From NCBI GenBank assembly GCA_947175245.1, contig CAMWLW010000015.1, forward strand, positions 1 through 41,012: 41,012 bases of DNA. Reading direction: 5' to 3'. Of the stretch, positions 6,522-15,632 are shown in pieces. The DNA is from an uncultured Bacteroidales bacterium (GTDB taxonomy: Bacteria; Bacteroidota; Bacteroidia; Bacteroidales; Muribaculaceae). How positions within the stretch are numbered: the first letter of the stretch is position 1; every line of letters begins with the position of its first letter. The position numbers and the translations under genes are program-made. Under the pieces are notes generated by a model. It saw only the letters and a list, made by a program, of their open reading frames with translations, searched no databases and was not told where the DNA came from.

Positions 6522-8073
6522 GCATTTCGGCAGCGGCGTCGGCACATCGTTCGCCATCAATAGCTGCCGAAACTATCCCGCCTGCATATCCTGCTCCCTC
6601 ACCACAAGGATATAGGCCTTGAAGCTCTACATGTCGCAGTGACTCGGGGTCGCGTGGAATACGTACGGGTGATGACGTGCGCGTTTCGGCTCCGATAAGA
6701 GTGGCTTCATTGGTGAGAAACCCACGTGATTTACGGCCAAACTCGGCAAAGCCGCGTCGCAGGCGTTGGGCAATGAATGGTGGCAGCAGTTTATCGATGC
6801 GTGCCGTATGTATGCCGGGTGCATAGGATGTCTCAGGGAGATCGGCCGATGGTTGGCCATTGACAAAGTCGAGCATGCGCTGGGCCGGGGCATTCTGAGT
6901 GTGGTTGCTCTCGTCGTAAAATGCCTGTTCGATATCTTCCTGAAATTTCATCACTTTAAGATTGCCGTAGCTGTCATATTGTGTGAGATCTTCGGGCAAA
7001 ACTTCGACAACCATGCCCGAGTTTGACCATCGAGTGCTGCGGTTGGACGGCGACATACCGTTGACCACCTGTTGATTGGGGCCGCTGGCTGCCGGAATGA
7101 TAAATCCGCCGGGGCACATACAGAAGGAGTAGACCGCACGGTCATCGACACGTGTGAGCATCGAATATTCAGCCGACGGGAGGTACTTGCCTCGCCCCTT
7201 GGGGTTGTGATACTGTATGCAATCGATTAAGTGGCGAGGATGTTCGAGACGCACACCTACAGCTATGCCTTTGGGCTCAAGAGCTATACCGGCATCATCG
7301 AGCATGTGGTAGATGTCGCGCGCCGAGTGTCCTGTAGCGAGTATTACCGGGCCGTTGAATATCAGGCCATCGGCAGTGGTAACGCCGGTCACACAATTGT
7401 CTTTCAAAATTATGCCGGTGGCACGGGTACAAAATCTCACCTCACCCCCTGACTTAATTATGCGCTCTCTCATTGCTCTGATAACGCCCGGGAGTTTATC
7501 GGTGCCTATGTGTGGATGAGCGTCGATGAGTATGTCGTCGGGAGCACCGTGGGCGTGAAATACGGCGAGAATTTTGTCGACCGAGCCACGTTTTTTGCTG
7601 CGAGTATAGAGCTTACCGTCAGAGAAGGCTCCTGCCCCACCCTCGCCGAAACAGTAGTTTGATTCTCCGTCAACAATACCTTTGCGGGCGATATTGGCCA
7701 TGTCGACACGACGAGAGTCGACATCTTTGCCACGTTCGAGAACAATGGGTTTTAGGCCAAGCTCGATGAGCCGGAGCGCTGCAAACAGTCCGGCCGGCCC
7801 GGCGCCGACTATGATAACCTGCCTTGCGTCGCTTACATCGGGATAGTCAATCTTTGGATAGGACGGTGTCATATCGACCGGCTCGTTGACAAAGACTTTA
7901 ATCGTGAGATTAACCATTACCTGACGCTGGCGTGCATCGATCGAACGTTTGATTATTCGATAGCCCGTGATTTCGGCGGCTTTGACACCGATGCGTGTGG
8001 CAGCAGTGCGTTTAAGTGCTTGAGGTGTATATGCTATCTCGGGAGTAAGTCTCAACTGCAGGTCGTGGATCAT
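6499..8073 (-). CDS. FAD-dependent oxidoreductase (COG2509 type)
   Basis: This 524-residue flavoprotein has an N-terminal domain of about 85 residues before the dinucleotide-binding site VIIVGAGPAGLFAAL (about 87-101). It carries the signatures FGEGGAGAFSDGKL and a C-terminal PCGEGAGYAGGI segment. Uncharacterised family members are annotated as FAD-dependent dehydrogenases or NAD(P)/FAD oxidoreductases; the substrate is unknown. The ATG overlaps the stop of the upstream MATE gene (TAATG), so the two are translationally coupled. This protein is unrelated in layout to the CrtI-like pair elsewhere in the window. Confidence 0.9.
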   Translation of the reverse strand: MIHDLQLRLTPEIAYTPQALKRTAATRIGVKAAEITGYRIIKRSIDARQRQVMVNLTIKVFVNEPVDMTPSYPKIDYPDVSDARQVIIVGAGPAGLFAALRLIELGLKPIVLERGKDVDSRRVDMANIARKGIVDGESNYCFGEGGAGAFSDGKLYTRSKKRGSVDKILAVFHAHGAPDDILIDAHPHIGTDKLPGVIRAMRERIIKSGGEVRFCTRATGIILKDNCVTGVTTADGLIFNGPVILATGHSARDIYHMLDDAGIALEPKGIAVGVRLEHPRHLIDCIQYHNPKGRGKYLPSAEYSMLTRVDDRAVYSFCMCPGGFIIPAASGPNQQVVNGMSPSNRSTRWSNSGMVVEVLPEDLTQYDSYGNLKVMKFQEDIEQAFYDESNHTQNAPAQRMLDFVNGQPSADLPETSYAPGIHTARIDKLLPPFIAQRLRRGFAEFGRKSRGFLTNEATLIGAETRTSSPVRIPRDPESLRHVELQGLYPCGEGAGYAGGIVSAAIDGERCADAAAEMLRTQYQS

Positions 8074-9473
8074 TATGCTGGCTGTCGATTTAATGTTTTG
8101 TTTTGATGACGTTTAGTCACTACAAGAGTTACTATGGCAATAATGCAGGCGATAATATCGCTGGAACTCATGCTTGCCCACACACCGTTGACGCCGAAAT
8201 ACCGTGGTAATATCCAAAGCATCGGAAGCAGGAATATGAGCTGACGAGTCAGGGAAAGGAAAATCGAAATTTTAGGTTTACCGACCGATTGAAAGAAGTT
8301 TTGAATCACGATCTGACACCCTACTACCGGGAAGCATATAAAGTAGATATGAAATCCCTCGTCGGCCAGTCGGATGAGTCCCTCGTCGGTAGTAAACAGT
8401 CGGTTGACCGTTCCCGGTGCCAGCATTGTTATCACCCAGCCTACAAAGGTAATAATTACTCCCAACATTATGCCCTTGTTGAGTGTGGAATTTACGCGAT
8501 TAATTTTACCGGCGCCGTAGTTGTAGCCCAATATAGGCTGCATACCTTGAGTGACACCAAAGACTATCATGACGAAGAACATAGCCGTACGGTTCATTAT
8601 ACCATACGCTCCGATTGCCAGATTACCGTCCTCGCCACCGTAGTCAAGCAGTGCTTTATTGATGAATACGACGACAACACATGCACACACATTCATAAGG
8701 AATGGTGACATGCCTATACTATATATGCGGCGCGCTATGTCGGGTGATACCCATCTGTTGCCGCGTGACAGGTGAACGTAGCTTTTCTTGTTGAGGAAGT
8801 GGCTCAAAACCCATACAAATGCAGTTGTCTGACCGCATACTGTGGCTAAAGCTGCACCCTTGATGCCGAGGTCGAGTGAAAATATGAATACCGGTGCGAG
8901 GGCAACGTTGACAACAACCGATATGAGTGCCGATATCATAGCCTTGCGCGGATAACCACTCGCACGCATCAAGTAATTGAGCCCGATAAATACAAAACTG
9001 ATTGGAGTCGCATAGAGAATTATCTCCATGAACTCGCGTGCATAGGGTATTGTCTCATCGGTTGCGCCAAATAAGTAAAGAATATCGTCGAGAAAAATCA
9101 ATGATAAGCCTCCAAAGATGACTGCATGGATGAAGCAGAATGTGATGACATTGTTTGCGACATCAGTTGCACGTGCATGGTTCTGCTGTCCAAGAAATAT
9201 GGAGCAAACGGTGGCTCCGCCCGCAGCGATGAGCATACAAAAGGCTGTGACGAGGTTCATTAACGGGAATGTTAGTGCCAGGCCGGCGATTGCCATAGGC
9301 CCGACACCCTGTCCTATAAAGATACTGTCTATGATGTTATATAGCGATGTGGCAACACTGGCTATGATTGCAGGCACTGAGTATTTTACAAGGAGTTTGC
9401 CGATTGGGCTCGTTCCAAGCATGTCGGGGCTGTCGACAGCCGCTATATTCGATTTTTGTGATGAATTGTTCAT
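8073..9473 (-). CDS. MATE-family multidrug/organic cation exporter
   Basis: This 466-residue polytopic inner-membrane protein has about 12 hydrophobic segments. MATE-typical stretches include the N-terminal LLVKYSVPAIIASVATSLYN and, in the second half, MFFVMIVFGVTQGMQPILGYNYGAG. MATE proteins exchange Na+ or H+ for drugs or metabolites; the substrate here cannot be told from sequence. It is the first gene of a two-gene minus-strand operon with the FAD oxidoreductase and is divergent from a HAD phosphatase gene. Confidence 0.92.
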   Translation of the reverse strand: MNNSSQKSNIAAVDSPDMLGTSPIGKLLVKYSVPAIIASVATSLYNIIDSIFIGQGVGPMAIAGLALTFPLMNLVTAFCMLIAAGGATVCSIFLGQQNHARATDVANNVITFCFIHAVIFGGLSLIFLDDILYLFGATDETIPYAREFMEIILYATPISFVFIGLNYLMRASGYPRKAMISALISVVVNVALAPVFIFSLDLGIKGAALATVCGQTTAFVWVLSHFLNKKSYVHLSRGNRWVSPDIARRIYSIGMSPFLMNVCACVVVVFINKALLDYGGEDGNLAIGAYGIMNRTAMFFVMIVFGVTQGMQPILGYNYGAGKINRVNSTLNKGIMLGVIITFVGWVITMLAPGTVNRLFTTDEGLIRLADEGFHIYFICFPVVGCQIVIQNFFQSVGKPKISIFLSLTRQLIFLLPMLWILPRYFGVNGVWASMSSSDIIACIIAIVTLVVTKRHQNKTLNRQPA

Positions 9474-9535
9474 ATACCTTAATTAATATATATTAATAAT
9501 GCGCCGACATGCAAAAAAGTTTACAGGTAATGTAT

Positions 9536-9543
9536 TAACTTTG
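9536..9543 (+). promoter_or_regulatory. Probable -7 box of the HAD phosphatase gene
   Basis: TAACTTTG matches TAnnTTTG; the start would be near 9550, giving a 20-base AT-rich leader. A clear -33 TTTG is lacking. Confidence 0.5.
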
Positions 9544-9571
9544 TATTATAGAACAATTGAGAATATAAATT

Positions 9572-10213
9572 ATGAAAAAAGCTGCACTGTTTGACCTCGA
9601 CGGCGTGATTGTCGACAGCGAGGGTATATATACCGGTTTCTGGGCTGCTATAGGTCGTGAGTATGGATTGGCTCCGACATTTGCTTTCGATATTAAGGGA
9701 ACAACGCTCAACGATATTCTTGAAAATCATTTTTCAGGCGAAGATGTTCCTAACGAGGTGACACGTAAGATTCACGACTTTGAAGACACGATGGAATACG
9801 TGTTGTTTGACGGCGTGATTGATTTCATCACGGCATTACGGCACGCCGGCTTTAAAACCGCGATAGTAACGAGCAGTGATGACACCAAGATGGCTTATCT
9901 GAAGCTTCAGCAGCCCGAGTTGCTTGGAATGTTCGATGCTGTTATCACAGGGTCAATGGTCAAGAAGTCGAAACCCGACCCGGAGGGTTACTTGTTGGCG
10001 GCCGGTATGGTCGGTGAGGATATTGCCGACTGCTATGTGTTTGAGGATTCTATTCAGGGTGTTGAGGCCGGAGCTCGTTCGGGAGCGACTGTGATTGGTG
10101 TCGCTACTACAAATGCGCCTGAAAAGTTAGCCCCGTTTGCCGATGAAATAATAGAGAACTTTACCGATAATGATATTTACGCTATAACTGGGATCACGCC
10201 GTTACATCACTAA
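9572..10213 (+). CDS. HAD-superfamily sugar-phosphate phosphatase / phosphoglucomutase-like
   Basis: This 213-residue HAD subfamily IA protein has motif I FDLDGVIVDSEG (about residues 7-18), motif II VTSSDD, a motif III lysine in VKKSKPDPEGYL, and motif IV VFEDSIQGVEAG. The alpha-helical cap lies between motifs I and II. This pattern fits beta-phosphoglucomutase-like or sugar/deoxyribose-phosphate phosphatases; the substrate is not determinable. It converges tail-to-tail with rlmH, with 2 bases between stops. Confidence 0.9.
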   Translation: MKKAALFDLDGVIVDSEGIYTGFWAAIGREYGLAPTFAFDIKGTTLNDILENHFSGEDVPNEVTRKIHDFEDTMEYVLFDGVIDFITALRHAGFKTAIVTSSDDTKMAYLKLQQPELLGMFDAVITGSMVKKSKPDPEGYLLAAGMVGEDIADCYVFEDSIQGVEAGARSGATVIGVATTNAPEKLAPFADEIIENFTDNDIYAITGITPLHH

Positions 10214-10215
10214 TA

Positions 10216-10689
10216 TCAATCATGGTGGTAAGGCTCTCCCCTCAAGATGGTCATGGCGCGATAAATTTGCTCGACAAAGAATAGTCTGACCATCTCGTGA
10301 GAAAATGTCATGCGTGACAGTGACAGTTTATCGTTAGCTCGATCATATACAGCTTTGGAGAATCCGTATGGGCCGCCGACTACAAAGATAATGTTGGCAG
10401 AAGTTGTGGCCATACGTCGTTCGATGAATTGTGAGAATTGGCGGGATGTCATTTCGCTACCTCGTTCGTCGAGCAAAATGACGTAGTCACCCGGTTGCAT
10501 GGCGGCGAGCAGTAACTCGCCTTCGGCCGTTTTGAGCTGTTCCTCGCTTAGCCTGCGCGAATTTTTTATGTCGGCTATTGTCTTTATCTCAAACGGAACA
10601 TAGTGTTTAAGTCTTGACTCATAGTTCTCGACTGCAGTTTTTATATATGGTGTCGAGGTCTTGCCCACGACTAATAATTGAATTTTCAT
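10216..10689 (-). CDS. rlmH: 23S rRNA (pseudouridine1915-N3)-methyltransferase RlmH
   Basis: This 157-residue SPOUT-class methyltransferase has the family-typical length. The knot motifs VILLDERG, the SAM-binding FVVGGPYGF and the C-terminal SLSRMTFSHEMVRLFFVEQIYRA followed by GEPYHH identify RlmH. It methylates pseudouridine 1915 in helix 69 of 23S rRNA on assembled ribosomes. It is divergent from nadC with an intervening 70 bases that carry face-to-face promoter elements. Confidence 0.96.
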   Translation of the reverse strand: MKIQLLVVGKTSTPYIKTAVENYESRLKHYVPFEIKTIADIKNSRRLSEEQLKTAEGELLLAAMQPGDYVILLDERGSEMTSRQFSQFIERRMATTSANIIFVVGGPYGFSKAVYDRANDKLSLSRMTFSHEMVRLFFVEQIYRAMTILRGEPYHHD

Positions 10690-10700
10690 TTGCCGGCGTG

Positions 10701-10731
10701 TTGGAAAACTTTAGCTAAAAGTTTAATTTTG
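10701..10731 (+). promoter_or_regulatory. nadC promoter
   Basis: TTGG (10701-10704), a 19-base spacer and TAATTTTG (10724-10731). Start expected near 10738. The -7 box forms one arm of an inverted repeat with the opposing minus-strand -7 box. Confidence 0.6.
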
Positions 10732-10733
10732 CA

Positions 10734-10741
10734 CAAAATTA
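10734..10741 (-). promoter_or_regulatory. Possible opposing -7 box of rlmH
   Basis: TAATTTTG on the minus strand lies head-on against the nadC -7 box, only two bases away, so 10724-10741 is a perfect inverted repeat with a CA centre. The -33 match is weak. Confidence 0.4.
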
Positions 10742-10759
10742 CTAAAAGCAATTAAAAAT

Positions 10760-11605
10760 ATGAAATCACGTGATGAGTTAATAGATGACCTGCTTACCCT
10801 TGCTTTTGCTGAGGATGTAGGTGACGGTGACCATACCACATTAAGTACTATCCCGGCTGACGAGATGGGTAAACAGCGCCTTATTGTCAAGGAGGAAGGT
10901 ATTCTGGCCGGTGTTGAAATTGCACGCAAGGTGTTTGAGAAATTTGACCCTGAGTTGAAAATGACGGTGTATATTAATGATGGTGAACATGTCAAGCCCG
11001 GCGACATAGCTTTTATTGTCGAGGGTAAGGTACAGTCACTGTTGCAGACCGAGCGCATAATGCTCAATATCATGCAGCGTATGAGCGGTATTGCGACTAC
11101 TACTCATAAGTATCAGGAGCGTCTTGCAGGACTAAAAACTAAAGTACTTGACACGCGCAAGACTACACCGGGTATGCGTCTCCTTGAGAAAGAGGCTGTC
11201 AAGATAGGAGGTGGTGCAAACCACCGCATAGGCCTCTTTGATATGATACTTATTAAAGATAATCACGTTGATTTTGCAGGAGGAATACCACAGGCTGTCG
11301 CTGCTGCCAAAAAGTATCTAAAGGAAACAGGGCGTGACTTGAAAATTGAACTCGAGGTGCGTAATACCGACGAGATAAATCAGGCTCTCGAGGCTGGTGT
11401 AGACCGCATAATGCTCGATAACTTCACTCCCGAGCGCACGGCCGAGGCAGTGAAATTGATTAACGGTCGAACCGAGATCGAATCGTCGGGAGGCATAACA
11501 CTTGACACGTTGCGTGCCTATGGCGAAACAGGTGTTGATTATATCTCGGTGGGTGCTCTCACTCATTCGGTCAAAGGTCTTGATATGAGTTTCAAAGCCT
11601 GCTGA
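10760..11605 (+). CDS. nadC: Nicotinate-nucleotide pyrophosphorylase (carboxylating)
   Basis: This 281-residue quinolinate phosphoribosyltransferase converts quinolinate and PRPP to nicotinate mononucleotide in de novo NAD synthesis. Family marks: EDVGDGDHTT near the N-terminus, ERIMLNIMQRMSGIAT, LDTRKTTPGMRLLEK, GGGANHRIGLFDMILIKDNH, and the C-terminal IESSGGITLDTLRAY and GVDYISVGALTHS. Length is typical. It has a recognisable promoter and a strong terminator, so it appears monocistronic. nadA and nadB are not in the window. Confidence 0.97.
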   Translation: MKSRDELIDDLLTLAFAEDVGDGDHTTLSTIPADEMGKQRLIVKEEGILAGVEIARKVFEKFDPELKMTVYINDGEHVKPGDIAFIVEGKVQSLLQTERIMLNIMQRMSGIATTTHKYQERLAGLKTKVLDTRKTTPGMRLLEKEAVKIGGGANHRIGLFDMILIKDNHVDFAGGIPQAVAAAKKYLKETGRDLKIELEVRNTDEINQALEAGVDRIMLDNFTPERTAEAVKLINGRTEIESSGGITLDTLRAYGETGVDYISVGALTHSVKGLDMSFKAC

Positions 11606-11625
11606 TTTAGGCTATATAATATGTC

Positions 11626-11672
11626 AAGCGGACAGGTCATCATTACCGGCGACCTGTCCGCTTTATTATTAC
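11626..11672 (+). terminator. Strong intrinsic terminator of nadC
   Basis: Arms 11626-11638 and 11651-11663 form 13 perfect pairs around a 12-base loop, followed by TATTATTACC. It ends the nadC transcript ahead of the convergent TPR gene. Confidence 0.85.
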
Positions 11673-11683
11673 CGCTATGTAGT

Positions 11684-13888
11684 TCAGGGGATTGCGTAGG
11701 TTATAGCATCAACTATCAGCGGGATTATGTCGGGGGCGATACCCATGCGGCTCAGTGCATCGCTGTCTTCCTGAAGTTTCTCGGCGAAACTATCAATGGT
11801 AAGTGTACTTTGAGCGATGTATAGTTTATAGAAGTTAAGTGCATTGTTTTCGTCGTTAGTGGCGAGAGCAAGATGACCCATGTTAAGATAGTCACCGGGC
11901 ATAGGGTTATGGGACATGATGTCTTTATACAAAACTTTGGCTTTGTCAAATTCTTTAAGCATCATGTGACACCAAGCCATCTGACGGTTAGCCCGCTGAG
12001 AATTTTCGTCGAGATAGTTAACTTTGTAATAATATTTGAGTGCTTTGTCAAACTGCCCCATTTCAAGATAGCAGTTTCCTATGGCCATATTGGTCTTGAC
12101 CGAGCCGCCCGACTCTTTTTCAACGATACGCTTGTAATATTCAAGTGCTTTGGATGGGTTACCGAGCATGCGGTATGTTGACGCTATGTGCTTGAGCGTC
12201 CACAAGCTGTCGGCATTGAGCAGTTCGGCCTGTTCGTAGTATTGGAGCGCAAGCTCATATTCGCCGAGTTTCTCATAGCAAAATCCCATCTTTTCAAATA
12301 ACTGGATATCAGGGTATGACAGGCTCTCGATCGCTTTGAATAAGTTGAGAGCGTCGGTGTAATAGCGGTGTTTGAAATAGAACTCGGCAATAACCTGCAG
12401 GCTGCTTATATCGTTAAACTCACTGCTTAGTATCGGCACGGTCACGATATTAAGATCGCTATTGAACGGATCGTTGAACTCGCATTTACGTCTAAATAGT
12501 TTAAAGAAACGATATAAATCCTGGACATAACGGTTCATAACCGAGCTACGTTTCTTCAGCTCTTTATCGAGTGATGAGTTCTGGAGTTCGAGCAGTCCGT
12601 CGACCTGTGCGTTGAGTTGGCTTTTGGCAAGCTCGCGCTGTGAAGTCGGAATATTTTTGAGAGAAAGTATAAATGAGAACTTATCGCTGTTGCAGAATAC
12701 CGGCGATGACTCCATGATATTAACGATATCGGAGATATCGCCGTTGTTGTCGATCAGTTCGGAACGGTCGGAATGAAATGGCATGAACCAGTTGGAAATG
12801 TCGTTGAAGAATGGATAGGATTTAAGGTGAGCGAAAGTTGACATGAAGACGTCGCCACCTTCGAGCTGAATTTCGAAGAGCTGGCGCATCTTGTCGGCTA
12901 CACCCGATTTTTCAAGCATATCCTGCCATTCGGGGTTGATATCAAGATCGGGATTTTCGGTGTTGAGTGCTTCGGTATTGGAGAATCGGCGAGTAATCTC
13001 AGGACGCATTTTCATTATTTCGGGAACGACCTCTTCTTGCATCGTGCGTGTAATACGTTCGGTATCACGTGCTCTGACGAGTTCAAGAAACGCATCACGC
13101 AGGTCGCTGTGCCATTGAGGATTATCAGACAAAAGTTTGAGCTGAGACTCAACGGCAGGCGCAAGCTCACGCGTGCGATACATATATAGTGAAAGCACAA
13201 TAGCTATGCATGCAACGGGGCTAATTATGGGGTCATTTGATTGATAGGCGTTGATAAGTAACTCGATCCGCCGAGAGTCGTAATATTCAAACATACCAAT
13301 CAATAAAGCCGATATTATAAACTGCCGCATTGGCGTATAATATCGTTGTGAGCTGAAAACGTTGGCAATAGCGTCGGCATCTTCCTGTCCGAGTGGGAAT
13401 GCAGTCCATATGTGATTGAATATGTCACGTTCAAGCAATTCTCGCTTTGAGCGGTTTTCGCGGCTCATCTGACTCGTAGGCTCGAGATGAGCGCCGGTAG
13501 TCCAATAATCGTTGGTGAGGGTCTCGTAACGGCGAAGCATCGAGGCGATCGACTCGCGATTGGACATGTTGATATAGCGAAGCGTGTTGAAGTACAAGGT
13601 AGGAGCATCACTTGTGAGTGCATGGCGCTCGAGTGAGTCGAGAGCACGTCGCATGCTCCTTACAATATCATTATAAACTTTATTACGTGAAGGGTCAGCG
13701 ACGCCGCGCATAGCATAGTCGAGCATGTATCGGTAGGATTGTTCGAGACGGTTTATCTCGTCGGTCGTTTCCCAAGTCATCAGGAGTTCAGAAAAAGAGC
13801 GTAGCTGTTTGAATGCTGTGGCAAGACGACCGGAGCCTATTGATGCAAGTATATTATTTTTTTTGCTTGAAATATCTTCTTTTTTCAT
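11684..13888 (-). CDS. Large cytoplasmic TPR-repeat protein
   Basis: This 734-residue protein has no signal peptide or membrane segment. The first 480 residues are helical, charged and of unrecognised family. From about residue 500 tandem tetratricopeptide repeats follow (for example HRYYTDALNLFKAIESL, EKLGEYELALQYYEQAELL, MLGNPSKALEYYKRIVEK, EMGQFDKALKYYYKVNYL, MLKEFDKAKVLYKDI). It is probably a protein-interaction scaffold. It is monocistronic on the minus strand, convergent with nadC and divergent from gdhA. Function unknown; similar long TPR proteins occur in Bacteroidales. Confidence 0.85.
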   Translation of the reverse strand: MKKEDISSKKNNILASIGSGRLATAFKQLRSFSELLMTWETTDEINRLEQSYRYMLDYAMRGVADPSRNKVYNDIVRSMRRALDSLERHALTSDAPTLYFNTLRYINMSNRESIASMLRRYETLTNDYWTTGAHLEPTSQMSRENRSKRELLERDIFNHIWTAFPLGQEDADAIANVFSSQRYYTPMRQFIISALLIGMFEYYDSRRIELLINAYQSNDPIISPVACIAIVLSLYMYRTRELAPAVESQLKLLSDNPQWHSDLRDAFLELVRARDTERITRTMQEEVVPEIMKMRPEITRRFSNTEALNTENPDLDINPEWQDMLEKSGVADKMRQLFEIQLEGGDVFMSTFAHLKSYPFFNDISNWFMPFHSDRSELIDNNGDISDIVNIMESSPVFCNSDKFSFILSLKNIPTSQRELAKSQLNAQVDGLLELQNSSLDKELKKRSSVMNRYVQDLYRFFKLFRRKCEFNDPFNSDLNIVTVPILSSEFNDISSLQVIAEFYFKHRYYTDALNLFKAIESLSYPDIQLFEKMGFCYEKLGEYELALQYYEQAELLNADSLWTLKHIASTYRMLGNPSKALEYYKRIVEKESGGSVKTNMAIGNCYLEMGQFDKALKYYYKVNYLDENSQRANRQMAWCHMMLKEFDKAKVLYKDIMSHNPMPGDYLNMGHLALATNDENNALNFYKLYIAQSTLTIDSFAEKLQEDSDALSRMGIAPDIIPLIVDAITYAIP

Positions 13889-13990
13889 AAAAATGTCAGC
13901 GTTTTCTTTATTAACAAAACCTACAGCAAAAATCTTGCCAAAGAAAGTGAAATATTGATTTTTAACTATTGTGAATAATGAAAAAAAGAT

Positions 13991-14021
13991 TTTGTAATTA
14001 AGTATAATAGGTTTATTTTTG
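13991..14021 (+). promoter_or_regulatory. Consensus promoter of gdhA
   Basis: TTTG (13991-13994), exactly 19 bases, TATTTTTG (14014-14021): a full match to the Bacteroidota consensus. Start expected near 14028, giving a leader of about 70 bases. Confidence 0.75.
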
Positions 14022-14028
14022 CATATGT

Positions 14029-14047
14029 CAACCCGAACGTCGGGTTG
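14029..14047 (+). promoter_or_regulatory. 5' hairpin in the gdhA leader
   Basis: CAACCCGA (14029-14036) and TCGGGTTG (14040-14047) form 8 perfect pairs with an ACG loop, beginning at about +1 of the predicted transcript. There is no T tract, so it is not a terminator. It may protect the mRNA 5' end or bind a regulator. Confidence 0.5.
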
Positions 14048-14097
14048 TCGAAGAGAATACTACAAACCTTAAATTTTACCTATAAATTATACTGACT

Positions 14098-15435
14098 ATG
14101 AATATTGATAAAATTATCAATGACCTGGAGGCGAAACACCCCGGTGAAAAAGAATACCTGCAGGCAGTGAAGGAAGTCCTGTTATCAGTTGGCGATGTCT
14201 ATGACCAGCATCCCGAATTTGAACGTAATAAAATTATTGAGCGCATGGTCGAGCCCGACCGTATCGTGACATTCCGCGTTACTTGGATTGATGATAAGGG
14301 CGAGATACAAAATAATATAGGTTATCGTGTACAGTTCAACAATGCCATCGGCCCGTACAAAGGTGGCATACGTTTCCATGCATCGGTTAACCTGTCGATT
14401 CTTAAATTCCTCGGTTTTGAGCAGACTTTCAAGAATGCTCTTACAACACTTCCTATGGGTGGAGCCAAGGGTGGCAGCGATTTCTCACCCCGTGGAAAGA
14501 GCGATCGTGAGATAATGCGTTTTTGTCAGGCATTCATCCTGTGTTTGTGGAAGAATCTAGGCCCCGACCGCGACGTACCCGCCGGTGATATCGGTGTAGG
14601 TGGCCGTGAGGTTGGTTACATGTATGGTATGTATAAAAAACTTGTTGATGAGAATACCGGCACGTTTACAGGTAAGGGCCTGAGCTTTGGCGGATCACGC
14701 ATTCGTCCCGAGGCTACCGGCTTCGGTGCCCTCTATTTTGTTCAGGATATTTTAAAACGTCAGAATGAATCGCTTGAAGGTAAGACTGTCGCTATATCGG
14801 GATTCGGTAACGTAGCATGGGGCGCCGCACTGAAAGCCACCGAGCTGGGTGCCAAAGTTGTGACTATCTCGGGTCCTGATGGTTATGTATATGATCCTGA
14901 CGGTATAAAGGGCGAGAAGATCGACTATATGCTTGAACTGCGCGCGTCGGGTGAGGATATCGTCGCTCCTTATGCCGAGAAATATCCTGAGGCTACATTC
15001 TTCCCGGGGCAGAAACCGTGGGTACAGAAGGTCGATATTGCCCTACCCTGTGCCACTCAGAATGAGGTCAATGGTGAGGATGCTCGTCACCTGCTCGACA
15101 ACGGCGTGAAACTTGTTGCCGAAGTATCAAACATGGGCTGCACACCTGAGGCTATCGATGCATTCATCGCCGCTAAAATCACATACGCGCCCGGTAAGGC
15201 CGTAAATGCCGGTGGTGTTGCAACATCGGGTCTCGAGATGAGTCAGAATGCCGAGCATCTGCAGTGGTCGGCTAAGGAGGTAGACGACCGTCTCCATGAA
15301 ATTATGCACAATATTCATCAGCAGTGTGTCGAACATGGCACCGAGGCCGATGGTTATGTAAACTATATGAAGGGTGCCAATATCGCCGGCTTCATGAAAG
15401 TGGCAGATGCCATGATGGCTCAAGGTGTAATCTGA
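14098..15435 (+). CDS. gdhA: NADP-type glutamate dehydrogenase
   Basis: This 445-residue hexameric-type glutamate dehydrogenase interconverts glutamate and 2-oxoglutarate plus ammonium. Family marks: YKGGIRFHASVNLSILKFLG, the catalytic-lysine region PMGGAKGGSDF, DVPAGDIGVGGREVGYM, the nucleotide-binding VAISGFGNVAWGAA, and NAGGVATSGLEMSQN. Length and the SGFGNVAWG type fit the small NADP(H)-dependent class used for ammonium assimilation in Bacteroidales; cofactor choice is inferred from family. It has its own consensus promoter, a 5' leader hairpin and a strong terminator. Confidence 0.96.
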   Translation: MNIDKIINDLEAKHPGEKEYLQAVKEVLLSVGDVYDQHPEFERNKIIERMVEPDRIVTFRVTWIDDKGEIQNNIGYRVQFNNAIGPYKGGIRFHASVNLSILKFLGFEQTFKNALTTLPMGGAKGGSDFSPRGKSDREIMRFCQAFILCLWKNLGPDRDVPAGDIGVGGREVGYMYGMYKKLVDENTGTFTGKGLSFGGSRIRPEATGFGALYFVQDILKRQNESLEGKTVAISGFGNVAWGAALKATELGAKVVTISGPDGYVYDPDGIKGEKIDYMLELRASGEDIVAPYAEKYPEATFFPGQKPWVQKVDIALPCATQNEVNGEDARHLLDNGVKLVAEVSNMGCTPEAIDAFIAAKITYAPGKAVNAGGVATSGLEMSQNAEHLQWSAKEVDDRLHEIMHNIHQQCVEHGTEADGYVNYMKGANIAGFMKVADAMMAQGVI

Positions 15436-15467
15436 TTACTTAGTATAATATATTACTGAATTTTTTT

Positions 15468-15510
15468 GCGTCCGGATATACTTAATCGGTATATTCGGAC
15501 GCATTTTATC
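15468..15510 (+). terminator. Strong intrinsic terminator of gdhA
   Basis: Arms 15468-15481 and 15489-15502 pair over 14 bases with one G-U around a 7-base loop, followed by ATTTTATC. Confidence 0.85.
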
Positions 15511-15593
15511 CCTCAGTTTGGTAATTTTAATTGGTGTATGCAATTATTTGCAAAAAAATGAATAATTATGAGTATTATTTAGAATATTTAGGC

Positions 15594-15601
15594 TATATTT
15601 G
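15594..15601 (+). promoter_or_regulatory. -7 box upstream of the DUF6377-like regulator
   Basis: TATATTTG matches TAnnTTTG; no clear -33 element is seen at the right distance. Start would be near 15608, 25 bases before the ATG. Confidence 0.45.
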
Positions 15602-15632
15602 GGGACTGAAACCGATCTGAATCCATTGAGTC

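Noticed and set aside
11621-11824. 67-codon plus-strand frame after nadC
   Set aside because: It starts inside the nadC terminator stem and continues antisense to the TPR gene.
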